Below, in pieces: positions 25,419 through 32,656 of a DNA stretch of 32,656 nucleotides (within the stretch, counting starts at the first letter, position 1; the number at the start of each line of letters is the position of its first letter). The position numbers and the translations under genes are program-made. Origin of the DNA: Candidatus Proelusimicrobium bovinum (lineage in GTDB: Bacteria > Elusimicrobiota > Elusimicrobia > Elusimicrobiales > Elusimicrobiaceae); the NCBI GenBank assembly GCA_902791965.1, contig CADAXZ010000005.1, positions 1-32,656 on the forward strand, written 5' to 3'. The notes beneath the pieces were generated by a model. That model did no database searches and was not told where the DNA came from. It saw only the letters and a list, made by a program, of their open reading frames with translations.

Positions 25419-25795
25419 ACACTATACTAAAAGTTATAAGAAAAACTATATTGTTTTTTGGGCCTAATGGTTAAAAAATGGCTTTATACTGTTTTTGCAA
25501 TAAACTTTAGCCTAAAAATATATTTCATAATATTTCCCAATAATCCAATAAAATAGGCTGCGACTTGTATTAAATATGTCATAGCACAATATCTTTACCC
25601 ATTTTCTGTTTATATTTTTAAAAGCGAACAGGTTTCGCGCCTTGAGCGCGCCTTACTTTTCTCACTCACAGAAAAGTAAGCAAAAGGCTATGGCTCATTA
25701 GGTAAGCCAAAGCCTTATATTACGCTTTTTATACCGGCATAAGAATATATCCTATAAAATCATTTTTAAGACGGTATTATCAACTTTTTTGGCAA
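25419..25795. other. 377-base gene-free stretch between convergent lemA and GNAT genes
   Basis: I see no credible gene here. The first 200 bases are AT-rich with no recognisable signal. From 25624 to about 25720 lies a compact structured segment: a small hairpin GCGAA/TTCGC (25624-25638), palindromic element copy B and a second hairpin. The remainder is AT-rich and leads into the GNAT gene's stop. Confidence 0.6.
25645..25690. repeat. Dispersed palindromic element, copy B
   Basis: AGCGCGCC, TTACTTTT, a 10-base loop, then GAAAAGTAA and GCAAAAGGCTA. It pairs with copy A at 20183-20227. CGCGCCTT also occurs as a direct repeat at 25636-25643 and 25647-25654. A second hairpin follows directly, with AAGGCT-A-TGGCT (25684-25695) pairing with AGCCA-A-AGCCTT (25705-25716) across one mismatch. 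Confidence 0.75.
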
Positions 25796-26890
25796 TTAAA
25801 CAGTTTTTTGGTATATTCTGTAAGTTTTAGTTTTATAACAGCCGGCTTCTTCTATGACGGAAATTATCGCTTTATTATCTTCCAGCATCCAAGAAAGTTC
25901 CGCCTTATTCCAACCTTTTTTTATACCGTTATCAACTACATGTTTAATAAGTAAAAGTTCCAAACCGCGGCTGCGGTGATCTGGGTGGACACCAAGCATA
26001 ATCATACGGCAATCGCGGATTTTATGCCAAGTTAAAAGTGCTTTAGGCAGTTTTAAAGGATTAAGCCAGCCGCCCAGAACTTTAAAGACCCTGTTCATAT
26101 TAGGTATAGCAATCGCAAAACCGGCAGGTTCGCCTTTTATTTCTATCATACAGGTAAGTTCCGGCTTTACTATCATTTTTAATTGTTTTGCCGTTTGGGC
26201 AATTTCCGCTTCGGTTATCGGCACAAAGCCGTAATTTTGACTCCAGGAAGCATTATAAATTTCCCTAATTGTTTTTACTTCCCTGTCAAAATCTTTAAGA
26301 TTAACAGGCCGCATTTTAATATCCGGATTTTTTAAAATACGGTTTATTATCTTTTGCATACGCGGCGAAAATTCGTTTTTATCCGTTCTGTCAAAGGCAA
26401 GCAAATCTTTTGCCTTTTCAAATCCGCAGGCTTTTAACAGTTTGTCATAATACGGATAGTTATAAGGCATCATTATACAAGGCATAGAATCAAAACTGTC
26501 AATCAAAACGCCGCAGGTGTGATTGGTACTCGGGTTAACAGGCCCGCGCACAGCATCTTTGCCTTTTTGTTTAAGCCAATTAACGGCGGCATCCGTTAAG
26601 GCTTTGGCAGTTTGTTCGTCATCCTCGCAATCAAAAAAGCCGAAAAACCCTATATTATCCTGCCAATGTTTATTGTGGTTGCTGTTTGTTATAGCCGCAA
26701 TTCTGCCGACGGTTTTGCCGTCCTTTTTAGCCAAAAAAAGTTCCTTTTCCGCATTTTGCCAAAAAGGGTCATCAGTTAAAAGATGTTTGGTTTCGCTTTT
26801 AAGTTCTGCTACAAAAAATTGACTTCCCTTATATAAATCAAAAGGGAAATCAATAAATTCTTTAAGGTTTGCCTTTTCTATACTAAGCAT
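25796..26890 (-). CDS. GNAT-superfamily acyltransferase (YghO-like; possible ceramide synthase)
   Basis: A 364-residue protein of the long GNAT type. The N-terminal half has ELFLAKKDGKTVGRIAAI, IGFFGFF, GPVNPSTNHTCG and MPYNYPYYDKLL. The C-terminal half has a GNAT core with MIMLGVHPDHRSRGLELLL, the acyl-CoA-binding loop. Proteins of this kind often sit beside serine palmitoyltransferase genes. As I recall, the bacterial ceramide synthase of Caulobacter is a GNAT-type acyltransferase, so N-acylation of a sphingoid base is a reasonable inference. It starts on the TAATG shared with the upstream gene's stop, meaning translational coupling. It is the last gene of the unit. Another acyl acceptor is possible. 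Confidence 0.72.
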   Translation of the reverse strand: MLSIEKANLKEFIDFPFDLYKGSQFFVAELKSETKHLLTDDPFWQNAEKELFLAKKDGKTVGRIAAITNSNHNKHWQDNIGFFGFFDCEDDEQTAKALTDAAVNWLKQKGKDAVRGPVNPSTNHTCGVLIDSFDSMPCIMMPYNYPYYDKLLKACGFEKAKDLLAFDRTDKNEFSPRMQKIINRILKNPDIKMRPVNLKDFDREVKTIREIYNASWSQNYGFVPITEAEIAQTAKQLKMIVKPELTCMIEIKGEPAGFAIAIPNMNRVFKVLGGWLNPLKLPKALLTWHKIRDCRMIMLGVHPDHRSRGLELLLIKHVVDNGIKKGWNKAELSWMLEDNKAIISVIEEAGCYKTKTYRIYQKTV

Positions 26891-28080
26891 TATTTTATTA
26901 TACCTAAGGCTTTGCCGGCCGCGCCGAAAACATCTATAATTTTATCAATTTGTTCGTCGGTATGTGTCGCCATAAGGGTAACCCTCATCATACATTTATT
27001 TGGCGGTACGGCAGGCGGGATTACAGGTGTTGTAAAAATGCCGCCGTCAAAAGTGGCGCGCCACATTTTAAAACAATCCTCTATATGTCCTACAAAAACA
27101 GGAACAATAGGAGTTTGTGTTTTACCTATATCAAAACCTAACTTTTTAAAGCCGGTTTTAAGCCTTTCACTGTTGGCCCAAAGTTTATCCTTGCGGGACA
27201 TATCAGTCCAAATCAAATCAAGTGCTTTGCTGATAGACGCTATTGAAGCAGGCGGCAAAGCAGCAGAAAAGATTTGGCTTCTTGCGCTGTGGCGGATATA
27301 ATGGATAACATCGGCATCTCCGGCAACAAAACCGCCTACGGTTGCGAAAGTTTTTGAACAAGTACCTACGATTAAATCCACTTCGCCGTTTTCCAAACCG
27401 AAATGCTCGCAAGTACCGCGTCCGGTTTTACCTAAAACACCTGTCGCGTGAGCATCATCAACAATAATCCTTGCGCCGTATTTTTTGGCTAATTTTACTA
27501 TTTCCGGCAAATTGCAAATATCGCCTTCCATACTGAATACACCGTCAACGATTATAAGTTTGCCTTTACTGTCGTCAATTTTGGAAAGGACCTTTTCCAA
27601 ATCTGCCATATCATTATGTTTAAAGCGCACCATTTCCGCTTCTGAAAGTTTTACACCGTCTAAAATGCTGGCGTGGTCCAATTTATCAACTATGGCTACA
27701 TCGCCTTTTTTAAGCAAACAGGAAATTACACCCAAATTCATTTGATAGCCTGCGGAGAAAATAAGTGCCGCTTCTTTGCCTTTAAACTTGGCTATTTTAT
27801 CTTCCAAATCATTGGCGGCCTGCGTATTGCCGTTTAAAAACCTTGACCCAGCCGACCCTGTACCTTTAAGCATTGCCGCTTCTGCGGCGGCTTTTTTCAT
27901 TTCGGGGTCATTGGCAAGGCCCAAATAGTTATTTGAACCGGCCATAATAAGTTTTTTACCGTTTAATTCAATTTCCGGCGCCTGTGCGGAAGATATAGGC
28001 TGAAAATAGCCGTAAATTCCTTTATCCATAAGGATTTTGGCGTCTTTAAAATTTCTGCATTTTTCAAAAATATCTGCCAT
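26890..28080 (-). CDS. PLP-dependent alpha-oxoamine synthase, serine-palmitoyltransferase-like
   Basis: A 396-residue member of the family that includes serine palmitoyltransferase (SPT), KBL and BioF; these condense an amino acid with an acyl thioester, releasing CO2. Visible: GSNNYLGL (48-55), GTGSAGSRFLNGN (73-85), cofactor-stacking His136 in LDHASIL, VDDAHATG (Asp208, His211) and the PLP lysine Lys243 in TCSKTFATVGGF. The lysine loop and SARSQIFSAALPPA look more like bacterial SPT than KBL or BioF, and the C-terminal PPAVPPNKCMMR also fits SPT. AAGG lies upstream of the ATG. Position behind accBC and in front of a GNAT acyltransferase supports a lipid role. KBL (threonine catabolism) is the main alternative. 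Confidence 0.8.
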   Translation of the reverse strand: MADIFEKCRNFKDAKILMDKGIYGYFQPISSAQAPEIELNGKKLIMAGSNNYLGLANDPEMKKAAAEAAMLKGTGSAGSRFLNGNTQAANDLEDKIAKFKGKEAALIFSAGYQMNLGVISCLLKKGDVAIVDKLDHASILDGVKLSEAEMVRFKHNDMADLEKVLSKIDDSKGKLIIVDGVFSMEGDICNLPEIVKLAKKYGARIIVDDAHATGVLGKTGRGTCEHFGLENGEVDLIVGTCSKTFATVGGFVAGDADVIHYIRHSARSQIFSAALPPASIASISKALDLIWTDMSRKDKLWANSERLKTGFKKLGFDIGKTQTPIVPVFVGHIEDCFKMWRATFDGGIFTTPVIPPAVPPNKCMMRVTLMATHTDEQIDKIIDVFGAAGKALGIIK

Positions 28081-28122
28081 AGTTTTTACCTTTTTTATTT
28101 AATTTCCTGTTATCTCTTAAAC

Positions 28123-28590
28123 CTATTTTATCGATGCTTTCTTAATTGTATTTGTAGTTGAACGGCCTTCTAAAATAGGATAAAGTGCGACTTTTTTTGC
28201 AAATTCTCTGCCTACTACATTTTCCACTTTATAATCAGCGCCTTTTATAAGAACATCGGGCCTGACGAGTTTTATAAGTTCCAAAGGAGTATCTTCCTCA
28301 AACAAAGCGACGGCATCTACCGCCTGCAAAGAAGCACACACAAGCGCTCTGTCCTCTTGGCAGTTTATCGGACGCAAAGGCCCTTTAAGCCTTTTGACCG
28401 AAGCATCGCTGTTTATACCAAGCACCAAAATATCTGCCTGATTTTTTGAAAACTCCAAAATACTGACATGTCCCGCATGTAAAATATCAAAGCATCCGTT
28501 GGTAAAAGCGATTGTTTTACCTTGCTGTCTTTGTTCTTTTACAAAGGTATCTAACTGTTGCCAAGTAAGTATTTTATTTTTGGCTTTCAT
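28123..28590 (-). CDS. D-glycero-beta-D-manno-heptose 1-phosphate adenylyltransferase (single domain)
   Basis: A nucleotidyltransferase of 155 residues equal to the C-terminal domain of HldE (RfaE2/HldC type). It activates heptose 1-phosphate to ADP-heptose for the LPS inner core. The signature FTNGCFDILHAGH lies at about 29-41; INSDASVKRLKGPLRP, LIKGADY and the C-terminal GRSTTNTIKK follow. The kinase domain is not attached, so a separate HldA/HldE kinase would be needed elsewhere. I place the start at the ATG at 28590, which overlaps accC by 17 bases and fits the family's N-terminus. An in-frame TTG at 28614 is the alternative; neither has a strong Shine-Dalgarno. Confidence 0.88.
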   Translation of the reverse strand: MKAKNKILTWQQLDTFVKEQRQQGKTIAFTNGCFDILHAGHVSILEFSKNQADILVLGINSDASVKRLKGPLRPINCQEDRALVCASLQAVDAVALFEEDTPLELIKLVRPDVLIKGADYKVENVVGREFAKKVALYPILEGRSTTNTIKKASIK

Positions 28591-29950
28591 TTTTCTTAAT
28601 AATTTTTTCCACAAGACCTGTATTCATTCTGCCTGCGGAAAAATCCTCGTCATTAATCATTATTTTATGGAAATCTATTGTAGTTTTAACACCTTTTATA
28701 CGGAATTCATCCAAAGCCCTTTTACTGCGTTTTAAAGCAGTTTGCCTGTCTGGCGCAAAAACTATAAGTTTTGCGATAAGGCTGTCATAAAAGGAAGGTA
28801 TTGTATAGCCAGTATGAACATGGCTGTCAAGGCGAATACCAAGCCCGCCCGAAGGTATCCATTCTTCAATAGTGCCCGGGCAAGGCATAAAATTATGCCT
28901 GTAATCTTCCGCATTTATGCGGTGTTCTATTGCGTGGCAATGCACCTCAAGCGCGCGCTGCGGTGTAATATTTAAGGCTTTACCTTGTGCAATATCTATC
29001 TGTAATTTAACTAAATCAAAACCGCTTACAAGTTCCGTAACAGGATGTTCCACCTGAAGGCGGGTATTAACTTCCATAAAATAGAAATTATGGTTTTCGT
29101 CCATTAAAAACTCAGCCGTGCCTACCCCGCTGTATTTGGCTTCCTTGGCAAGGCGCATAGCCGCGGCGCAAAGTTCTTTTCTTACCTCAGGCGTTACAAA
29201 CGGGGAAGGGGATTCTTCCAGCAGTTTTTGGTTTTTGCGCTGCATTGAGCAATCCCTTTCAGCAAAGGCAACTGCATTGCCGTAATTATCTGCCGCTATT
29301 TGAACTTCTATATGGCGCGGATTTAAAACTAACCTTTCAAAATAAACCCTTCCGTCGCCGAAAGCGGCTTTTGCTTCCCCCTGTGCGGTATCAAGCGCTT
29401 TTTGGAAATCTTCTTTACCGAAAGCAGGGCGCATACCTCTGCCGCCGCCGCCCATAGTGGCTTTAATCATTATCGGGAATCCTACCTTTTGCGCTGTTTT
29501 TAAGAAATCTTTTTCAACAATTCCGTCAGAGCCTGGTATAACAGGCACTTTAGCGGCAAGCGCCAAAGCCCTTGCATGGGCCTTTTCCCCAAGTTTTAAA
29601 ATGGCCTCAGGTTTAGGGCCGATAAACACCATACCGTTATCAATAACGGCTTGCGCAAATTTTGCATTTTCCGATAAAAATCCATAACCAGGGTGGACAG
29701 CCTGTGCGCCGGTCATTTTACAAGCGGCGATTAAGGCATCAATATTCAAATAACTCTCTGCCGAAGGCCCGGGGCCTATGCAAACGGCTTCGTCTGCCTG
29801 GCTTACATGGGCGGAATATTTATCCGCTTCGGAATAGACCGCTACGGATTTTATGCCCATTTCTTTAAGGGTGCGGATTATACGAAGGGCAATTTCCCCC
29901 CTGTTGGCTATGAGAACCTTATCAAAAGGTTTAAAAGTTTCTTTAATCAT
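28574..29950 (-). CDS. accC: Biotin carboxylase subunit of acetyl-CoA carboxylase
   Basis: AccC carboxylates the biotin on AccB using ATP and bicarbonate, the first step of malonyl-CoA formation. The 458-residue chain has the start ANRGEIALRI, HPGYGFLSEN, the ATP-binding glycine loop GGGGRGM, AERDCSMQRKNQKLLEE, the metal- and biotin-site FYFMEVNTRLQVEHPVTE and HRINAED. The usual GDK of the ATP-grasp region is GEK (conservative). All catalytic stretches look intact. It begins one base after the accB stop and overlaps the heptose adenylyltransferase gene at its end. accA and accD, the carboxyltransferase subunits, are not in the window. Confidence 0.95.
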   Translation of the reverse strand: MIKETFKPFDKVLIANRGEIALRIIRTLKEMGIKSVAVYSEADKYSAHVSQADEAVCIGPGPSAESYLNIDALIAACKMTGAQAVHPGYGFLSENAKFAQAVIDNGMVFIGPKPEAILKLGEKAHARALALAAKVPVIPGSDGIVEKDFLKTAQKVGFPIMIKATMGGGGRGMRPAFGKEDFQKALDTAQGEAKAAFGDGRVYFERLVLNPRHIEVQIAADNYGNAVAFAERDCSMQRKNQKLLEESPSPFVTPEVRKELCAAAMRLAKEAKYSGVGTAEFLMDENHNFYFMEVNTRLQVEHPVTELVSGFDLVKLQIDIAQGKALNITPQRALEVHCHAIEHRINAEDYRHNFMPCPGTIEEWIPSGGLGIRLDSHVHTGYTIPSFYDSLIAKLIVFAPDRQTALKRSKRALDEFRIKGVKTTIDFHKIMINDEDFSAGRMNTGLVEKIIKKNESQK

Positions 29951-29951
29951 A

Positions 29952-30326
29952 TCAAGGCTCTATAAAAAAAAGAGGCTGCCCGTATTCTACGGCAGCACCA
30001 TCTTTGGCTAAATTGATTTTTAAAGTTCCTGCTACGGGGCAATTAACTTCTTTTAAAGTTTTATTCATTTCCACATAGCCTAAAATATCGCCTTGTTTAA
30101 CTGGCATATTTTCTTTAATTACAACGGCTTTGCCTTTTAAGCCGGAATTATAAATCCCGACTGCAGGGGCTTTAACTGCGGTAAGTTTACAAGAAAAATC
30201 AGAGGCTTTAGGGTTTTTGGCGGCGGTGGAAATTTCCACACAAACGCCGTCTTTTTTAAACAGCACTTCCTGTAAATCGGTCTTTTTAGACCAAGCAATA
30301 AAATCCGAAAGGGTTTTTGTATCCAT
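29952..30326 (-). CDS. accB: Biotin carboxyl carrier protein-like AccB with atypical attachment motif
   Basis: A 124-residue AccB. The N-terminal helix region (LSDFIAWSKKTDLQEVLFKK) and the C-terminal biotinyl domain (about 50-124, with VKQGDIL and VEYGQPLFFIEP) are clear, and accC follows. The attachment site is odd. In place of EAMKM it reads E86-M-N-K89-T, with no gap in the alignment to ordinary BCCP, so Lys89 occupies the biotin position but both flanking methionines are lost. It slightly resembles the lipoyl motif ETDKA. It could still be biotinylated by an adapted ligase. AGGAGA precedes the ATG. The gene heads the acc-heptose-SPT-GNAT unit. Confidence 0.88.
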   Translation of the reverse strand: MDTKTLSDFIAWSKKTDLQEVLFKKDGVCVEISTAAKNPKASDFSCKLTAVKAPAVGIYNSGLKGKAVVIKENMPVKQGDILGYVEMNKTLKEVNCPVAGTLKINLAKDGAAVEYGQPLFFIEP

Positions 30327-30395
30327 AAAATCTCCTATGTATATATATTATCATTTATAGATTAAATATGAAAGGTCTTAAGGATAAATTGAAAA

Positions 30396-30420
30396 TATGC
30401 CGCTTAAAATAAGCGGCATA
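30396..30420 (-). terminator. Hairpin after tgt
   Basis: A perfect 11-bp inverted repeat (TATGCCGCTTA 30396-30406 and TAAGCGGCATA 30410-30420) with a 3-base loop, followed on the minus strand by a T-rich stretch (TTTTC). It lies 16 bases after the tgt stop and probably ends queA-tgt before the accB unit; the T run is short. Confidence 0.65.
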
Positions 30421-30435
30421 ATATCACTAAAGATT

Positions 30436-31614
30436 TTATTTATATGCTTTTTCCATTTCCGCTTTAAACTTTAAAAATGTTCCCTCTTTAATGCACTTTC
30501 TTACCTGTTCCATCATTTTGGTTAAAAAGCGGATATTGTGTACAGAAAGCAAACGGTGGCTTGTAAGTTCCCCCGCCCTAAACAAATGCGAAAGATAAGC
30601 CCTTGAATAATTTTTACAGACAAAACAATCGCATTTATCATCAAGCGGCAAATCCTGAGTGCGGTACTTTAAGTTTTTTATGTTGACTTTACCCGATGTT
30701 GTCATTACCTGCCCGTTACGCGCAACCCTTGTAGGCCAAACACAATCAAACATATCAACGCCGTGTTCTATACAATCCAAAATCTCCTGCGGAGTACCAA
30801 GCCCCATTAAATAGCGGGGCTTGCCTTCCGGCAAAAACGGCGTTGTATGGCGCAGGGCAAGGTTCATTTCTTCCCGTGTTTCACCGACAGATAAACCGCC
30901 GATGCAAAAACCGTGCAAAGGCAAAGTTGCCATATCTTTTGCGGCTTCTTGTCTTAAAGCAGGGTAAATTGCGCCTTGTATTATACCGAATAAAAGCGAG
31001 TGAGGAACGCTAAAAGAACCATCTGCGTTTTGTGTTATTTCCTGCGGGGTTATGGAATGGTATTTTGCCGCGGCGCGCCTTGCCCAGCGTTTTGTTATGG
31101 CAAGGGCTTTTTTGGCTTCACTTTCTTTAGCGGTTGCAGGTATCAGGACATCAAGGCAAGTCCAAATATCAGAGCCTATTTTACTTTCCGATTCTATAAC
31201 ATTTTCCGGCGTAAAAAAATGCTTACTGCCGTCGTGGTGGGATTTAAACCAAACGCCTTCTTCCGTTATTTTTCTCAAATGTGAAAGGCTGTGTACCTGA
31301 AACCCGCCCGAATCGGTTAAGATACTGCCGTCCCAGCGCATAAATTTATGCAGGCCGCCCATCTTTTGCAACAGTTCCGTACCCGGGCGTAAGTATAAGT
31401 GATAAGTGTTTGATAAAATACACTGTGCTTTTACATGGTGTAAATCTTCTTCCGTCAATGCTTTTACGCAGGCTTGCGTGGCAACCGGCATAAAAACCGG
31501 TGTTTCAATAACGCCGTGTTTTGTGTAAAGTCTGGAAACTCTGGCTTTACTTTGCGTATCTTTTGCATCTATTACAAAAGGGGATATTACTTTAATTTCT
31601 GTAAGTTCGCTCAT
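30436..31614 (-). CDS. tgt: tRNA-guanine transglycosylase
   Basis: Tgt exchanges guanine-34 of GUN-anticodon tRNAs for preQ1 in queuosine synthesis. The 392-residue protein has the catalytic base Asp101 in LTDSGGFQ, the nucleophile Asp290 in MFDCVWPTR, GIIQGA and GLSVGE. The zinc site CDCFVC (Cys328, 330, 333) is completed by His359 in SVHN. DCVWPTRVARNG shows Val where Asn is usual, a small deviation. Its start overlaps the queA stop by four bases (ATGA), so the two queuosine enzymes are translationally coupled. No preQ1 riboswitch was recognised within the window. Confidence 0.96.
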   Translation of the reverse strand: MSELTEIKVISPFVIDAKDTQSKARVSRLYTKHGVIETPVFMPVATQACVKALTEEDLHHVKAQCILSNTYHLYLRPGTELLQKMGGLHKFMRWDGSILTDSGGFQVHSLSHLRKITEEGVWFKSHHDGSKHFFTPENVIESESKIGSDIWTCLDVLIPATAKESEAKKALAITKRWARRAAAKYHSITPQEITQNADGSFSVPHSLLFGIIQGAIYPALRQEAAKDMATLPLHGFCIGGLSVGETREEMNLALRHTTPFLPEGKPRYLMGLGTPQEILDCIEHGVDMFDCVWPTRVARNGQVMTTSGKVNIKNLKYRTQDLPLDDKCDCFVCKNYSRAYLSHLFRAGELTSHRLLSVHNIRFLTKMMEQVRKCIKEGTFLKFKAEMEKAYK

Positions 31615-32648
31615 AAAATCAACATTGAATCTCCGAAAGAATAAAAACGGTATTTCTGTTCTACCGCCTGGCTGTAAGCCTGATATATAAAATCTTCATC
31701 GGCAAATGCACATACCATACAAAGCGGAGTGGAATCGGGGAAATGGAAATTAGTTATCAAACAATCTACTGCTTTAAATTTATAACCGCCGTAAATAAAT
31801 AAATCCGTCCACTTGCCGCCTGCTTTGATAAGGCCGTTTTCACCGGCGAAACTTTCTATCGTGCGAGTACTTGTAGTGCCTACCGAAAACAAACGCCCGC
31901 CGTTTTGTTTTGTTTTATTTATAATATCGGCGGTTTCCTGCGGGATTGTTGCATATTCCGCAAGCATTTTGTGTTCTTGCGGCTCGCCGCGCAAAGGCTT
32001 AAAAGTACCCCAGCCGACATGTAAAGTAATATAAGCAATATTTACGCCTTTATCCTTTAAAGTTTGCAGTAGTTGCGGCGTAAAATGAAAACCTGCCGTA
32101 GGCGCAGCGATAGAACCTTCATTTTTGGCATAAACCGTTTGGTATCTTTGTTTATCCGTTCCTATGGAAACGGGCAGCCCCGCGTGTTTGCGTGCCTTTT
32201 CTATATAAGGCGGCAAGGGCATAAAGCCGTACTCGCGGCAATAAGGCATAATATCCTGTGTATTAAATCTTATTACGGCTTCGGCATTTTCCGTATTGGA
32301 AATAACTTCTCCTTCAAGCCCGCCTTCAAAAATAAGTTTTGTGTTTGGTTTGTATTGGCGCAGTAAAACCGCCCAGCAGTTTTTATCTTCAAGTTGACGC
32401 ACTAAAAGTATTTCAATTTTACCGCCTGTTTCTTTATGGGCAAAGAGTTTTGCCGGAAACACCTTTGAATTATTTATAACAATAGTATCGCCGCTGTTTA
32501 CAAACTGCGGCAAGTCCCTGAAGATTTTATGTTGTATGGTTCGTGTTTTCCTGTCAAGCACCATAAAACGGCTGGAATCTCTGGGGTCAGCCGGATTTTT
32601 TGCTATTAAATCATCTACATTAAATTTTTTAAATCTTTCAAAAGCCAT
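31611..32648 (-). CDS. queA: S-adenosylmethionine:tRNA ribosyltransferase-isomerase
   Basis: QueA transfers and isomerises the ribosyl part of S-adenosylmethionine onto preQ1-tRNA to give epoxyqueuosine. The 345-residue protein shows the family start (PADPRDSSRFMVLDR), INNSKVFPAKLF, the core AAPTAGFHFT and HVGWGTFKP, GTTSTRTIES, LITNFHFPDST and the typical end YRFYSFGDSMLIL. It appears complete, with the ATG at 32648 only eight bases from the right edge, so its ribosome binding site and promoter cannot be judged. tgt follows with a four-base overlap. Confidence 0.96.
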   Translation of the reverse strand: MAFERFKKFNVDDLIAKNPADPRDSSRFMVLDRKTRTIQHKIFRDLPQFVNSGDTIVINNSKVFPAKLFAHKETGGKIEILLVRQLEDKNCWAVLLRQYKPNTKLIFEGGLEGEVISNTENAEAVIRFNTQDIMPYCREYGFMPLPPYIEKARKHAGLPVSIGTDKQRYQTVYAKNEGSIAAPTAGFHFTPQLLQTLKDKGVNIAYITLHVGWGTFKPLRGEPQEHKMLAEYATIPQETADIINKTKQNGGRLFSVGTTSTRTIESFAGENGLIKAGGKWTDLFIYGGYKFKAVDCLITNFHFPDSTPLCMVCAFADEDFIYQAYSQAVEQKYRFYSFGDSMLIL

Positions 32649-32656
32649 TTTAAATC

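Noticed and set aside
25419-25795. Decayed gene or mobile element remnant between lemA and the GNAT gene
   Set aside because: Scanning both strands gave no protein-like stretch, no transposase motif and no clear terminal inverted repeats beyond the short palindromic element.
30327-30395. PreQ1 riboswitch or other leader near queA-tgt
   Set aside because: The short region after tgt is a hairpin plus an AT-rich upstream region for accB; the true leader of queA lies beyond the right edge.

Overview
The window carries 24 protein-coding genes (one cut by the left edge). It comes from a moderately AT-rich, diderm, anaerobic bacterium. Diderm: LptF/LptG, a heptose-1-phosphate adenylyltransferase for LPS, SurA-like periplasmic chaperones and a giant SprA-like outer-membrane barrel. 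Anaerobic: the only ribonucleotide reductase seen is the oxygen-sensitive class III type with a radical-SAM activase. The protein mix looks to me like Elusimicrobiota (Elusimicrobium minutum-like). That is recognition, not proof. No tRNA, rRNA, CRISPR or complete mobile element was seen.

Layout. (1) 1-6654, plus strand: C-terminal end of a class A penicillin-binding protein, mfd, two SurA/PpiC-type peptidyl-prolyl isomerases (a lipoprotein and a periplasmic one), a strong terminator, then pdxA. (2) 15194-6752, minus strand: lptF-lptG, an intergenic terminator-like hairpin, the SprA-like gene (about 1800 residues), comF. (3) 15308-25418, plus strand: a tightly packed run of phosphohexomutase, ftsB-like, MBL hydrolase, HAD phosphatase, lgt and rluD. 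Next come an M29 aminopeptidase, the anaerobic ribonucleotide reductase locus and lemA. (4) 32648-25796, minus strand: queA-tgt, a hairpin, then accB-accC-hldE(C-domain)-serine-palmitoyltransferase-like-GNAT.

The most striking find is the ribonucleotide reductase locus. The 686-residue NrdD stops just after its C-terminal zinc-binding cysteines and has no glycyl-radical motif. That motif sits in a separate 64-residue ORF 115 bases downstream, with its own strong ribosome binding site. The activase gene follows directly. The enzyme therefore appears to be a two-polypeptide glycyl-radical enzyme. The region upstream of nrdD holds three perfect DnaA boxes, two of them in a perfect inverted repeat, which suggests coupling of dNTP supply to replication initiation.

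Other points: the biotin-carrier AccB has M-N-K-T where A-M-K-M is expected. The phosphohexomutase has changed catalytic and metal loops. A serine-palmitoyltransferase-like enzyme plus a GNAT protein sit behind accBC, suggesting sphingolipid synthesis. lemA appears to have lost its stop codon and reads through its own terminator. A palindromic element occurs twice, at 20183 and 25645.
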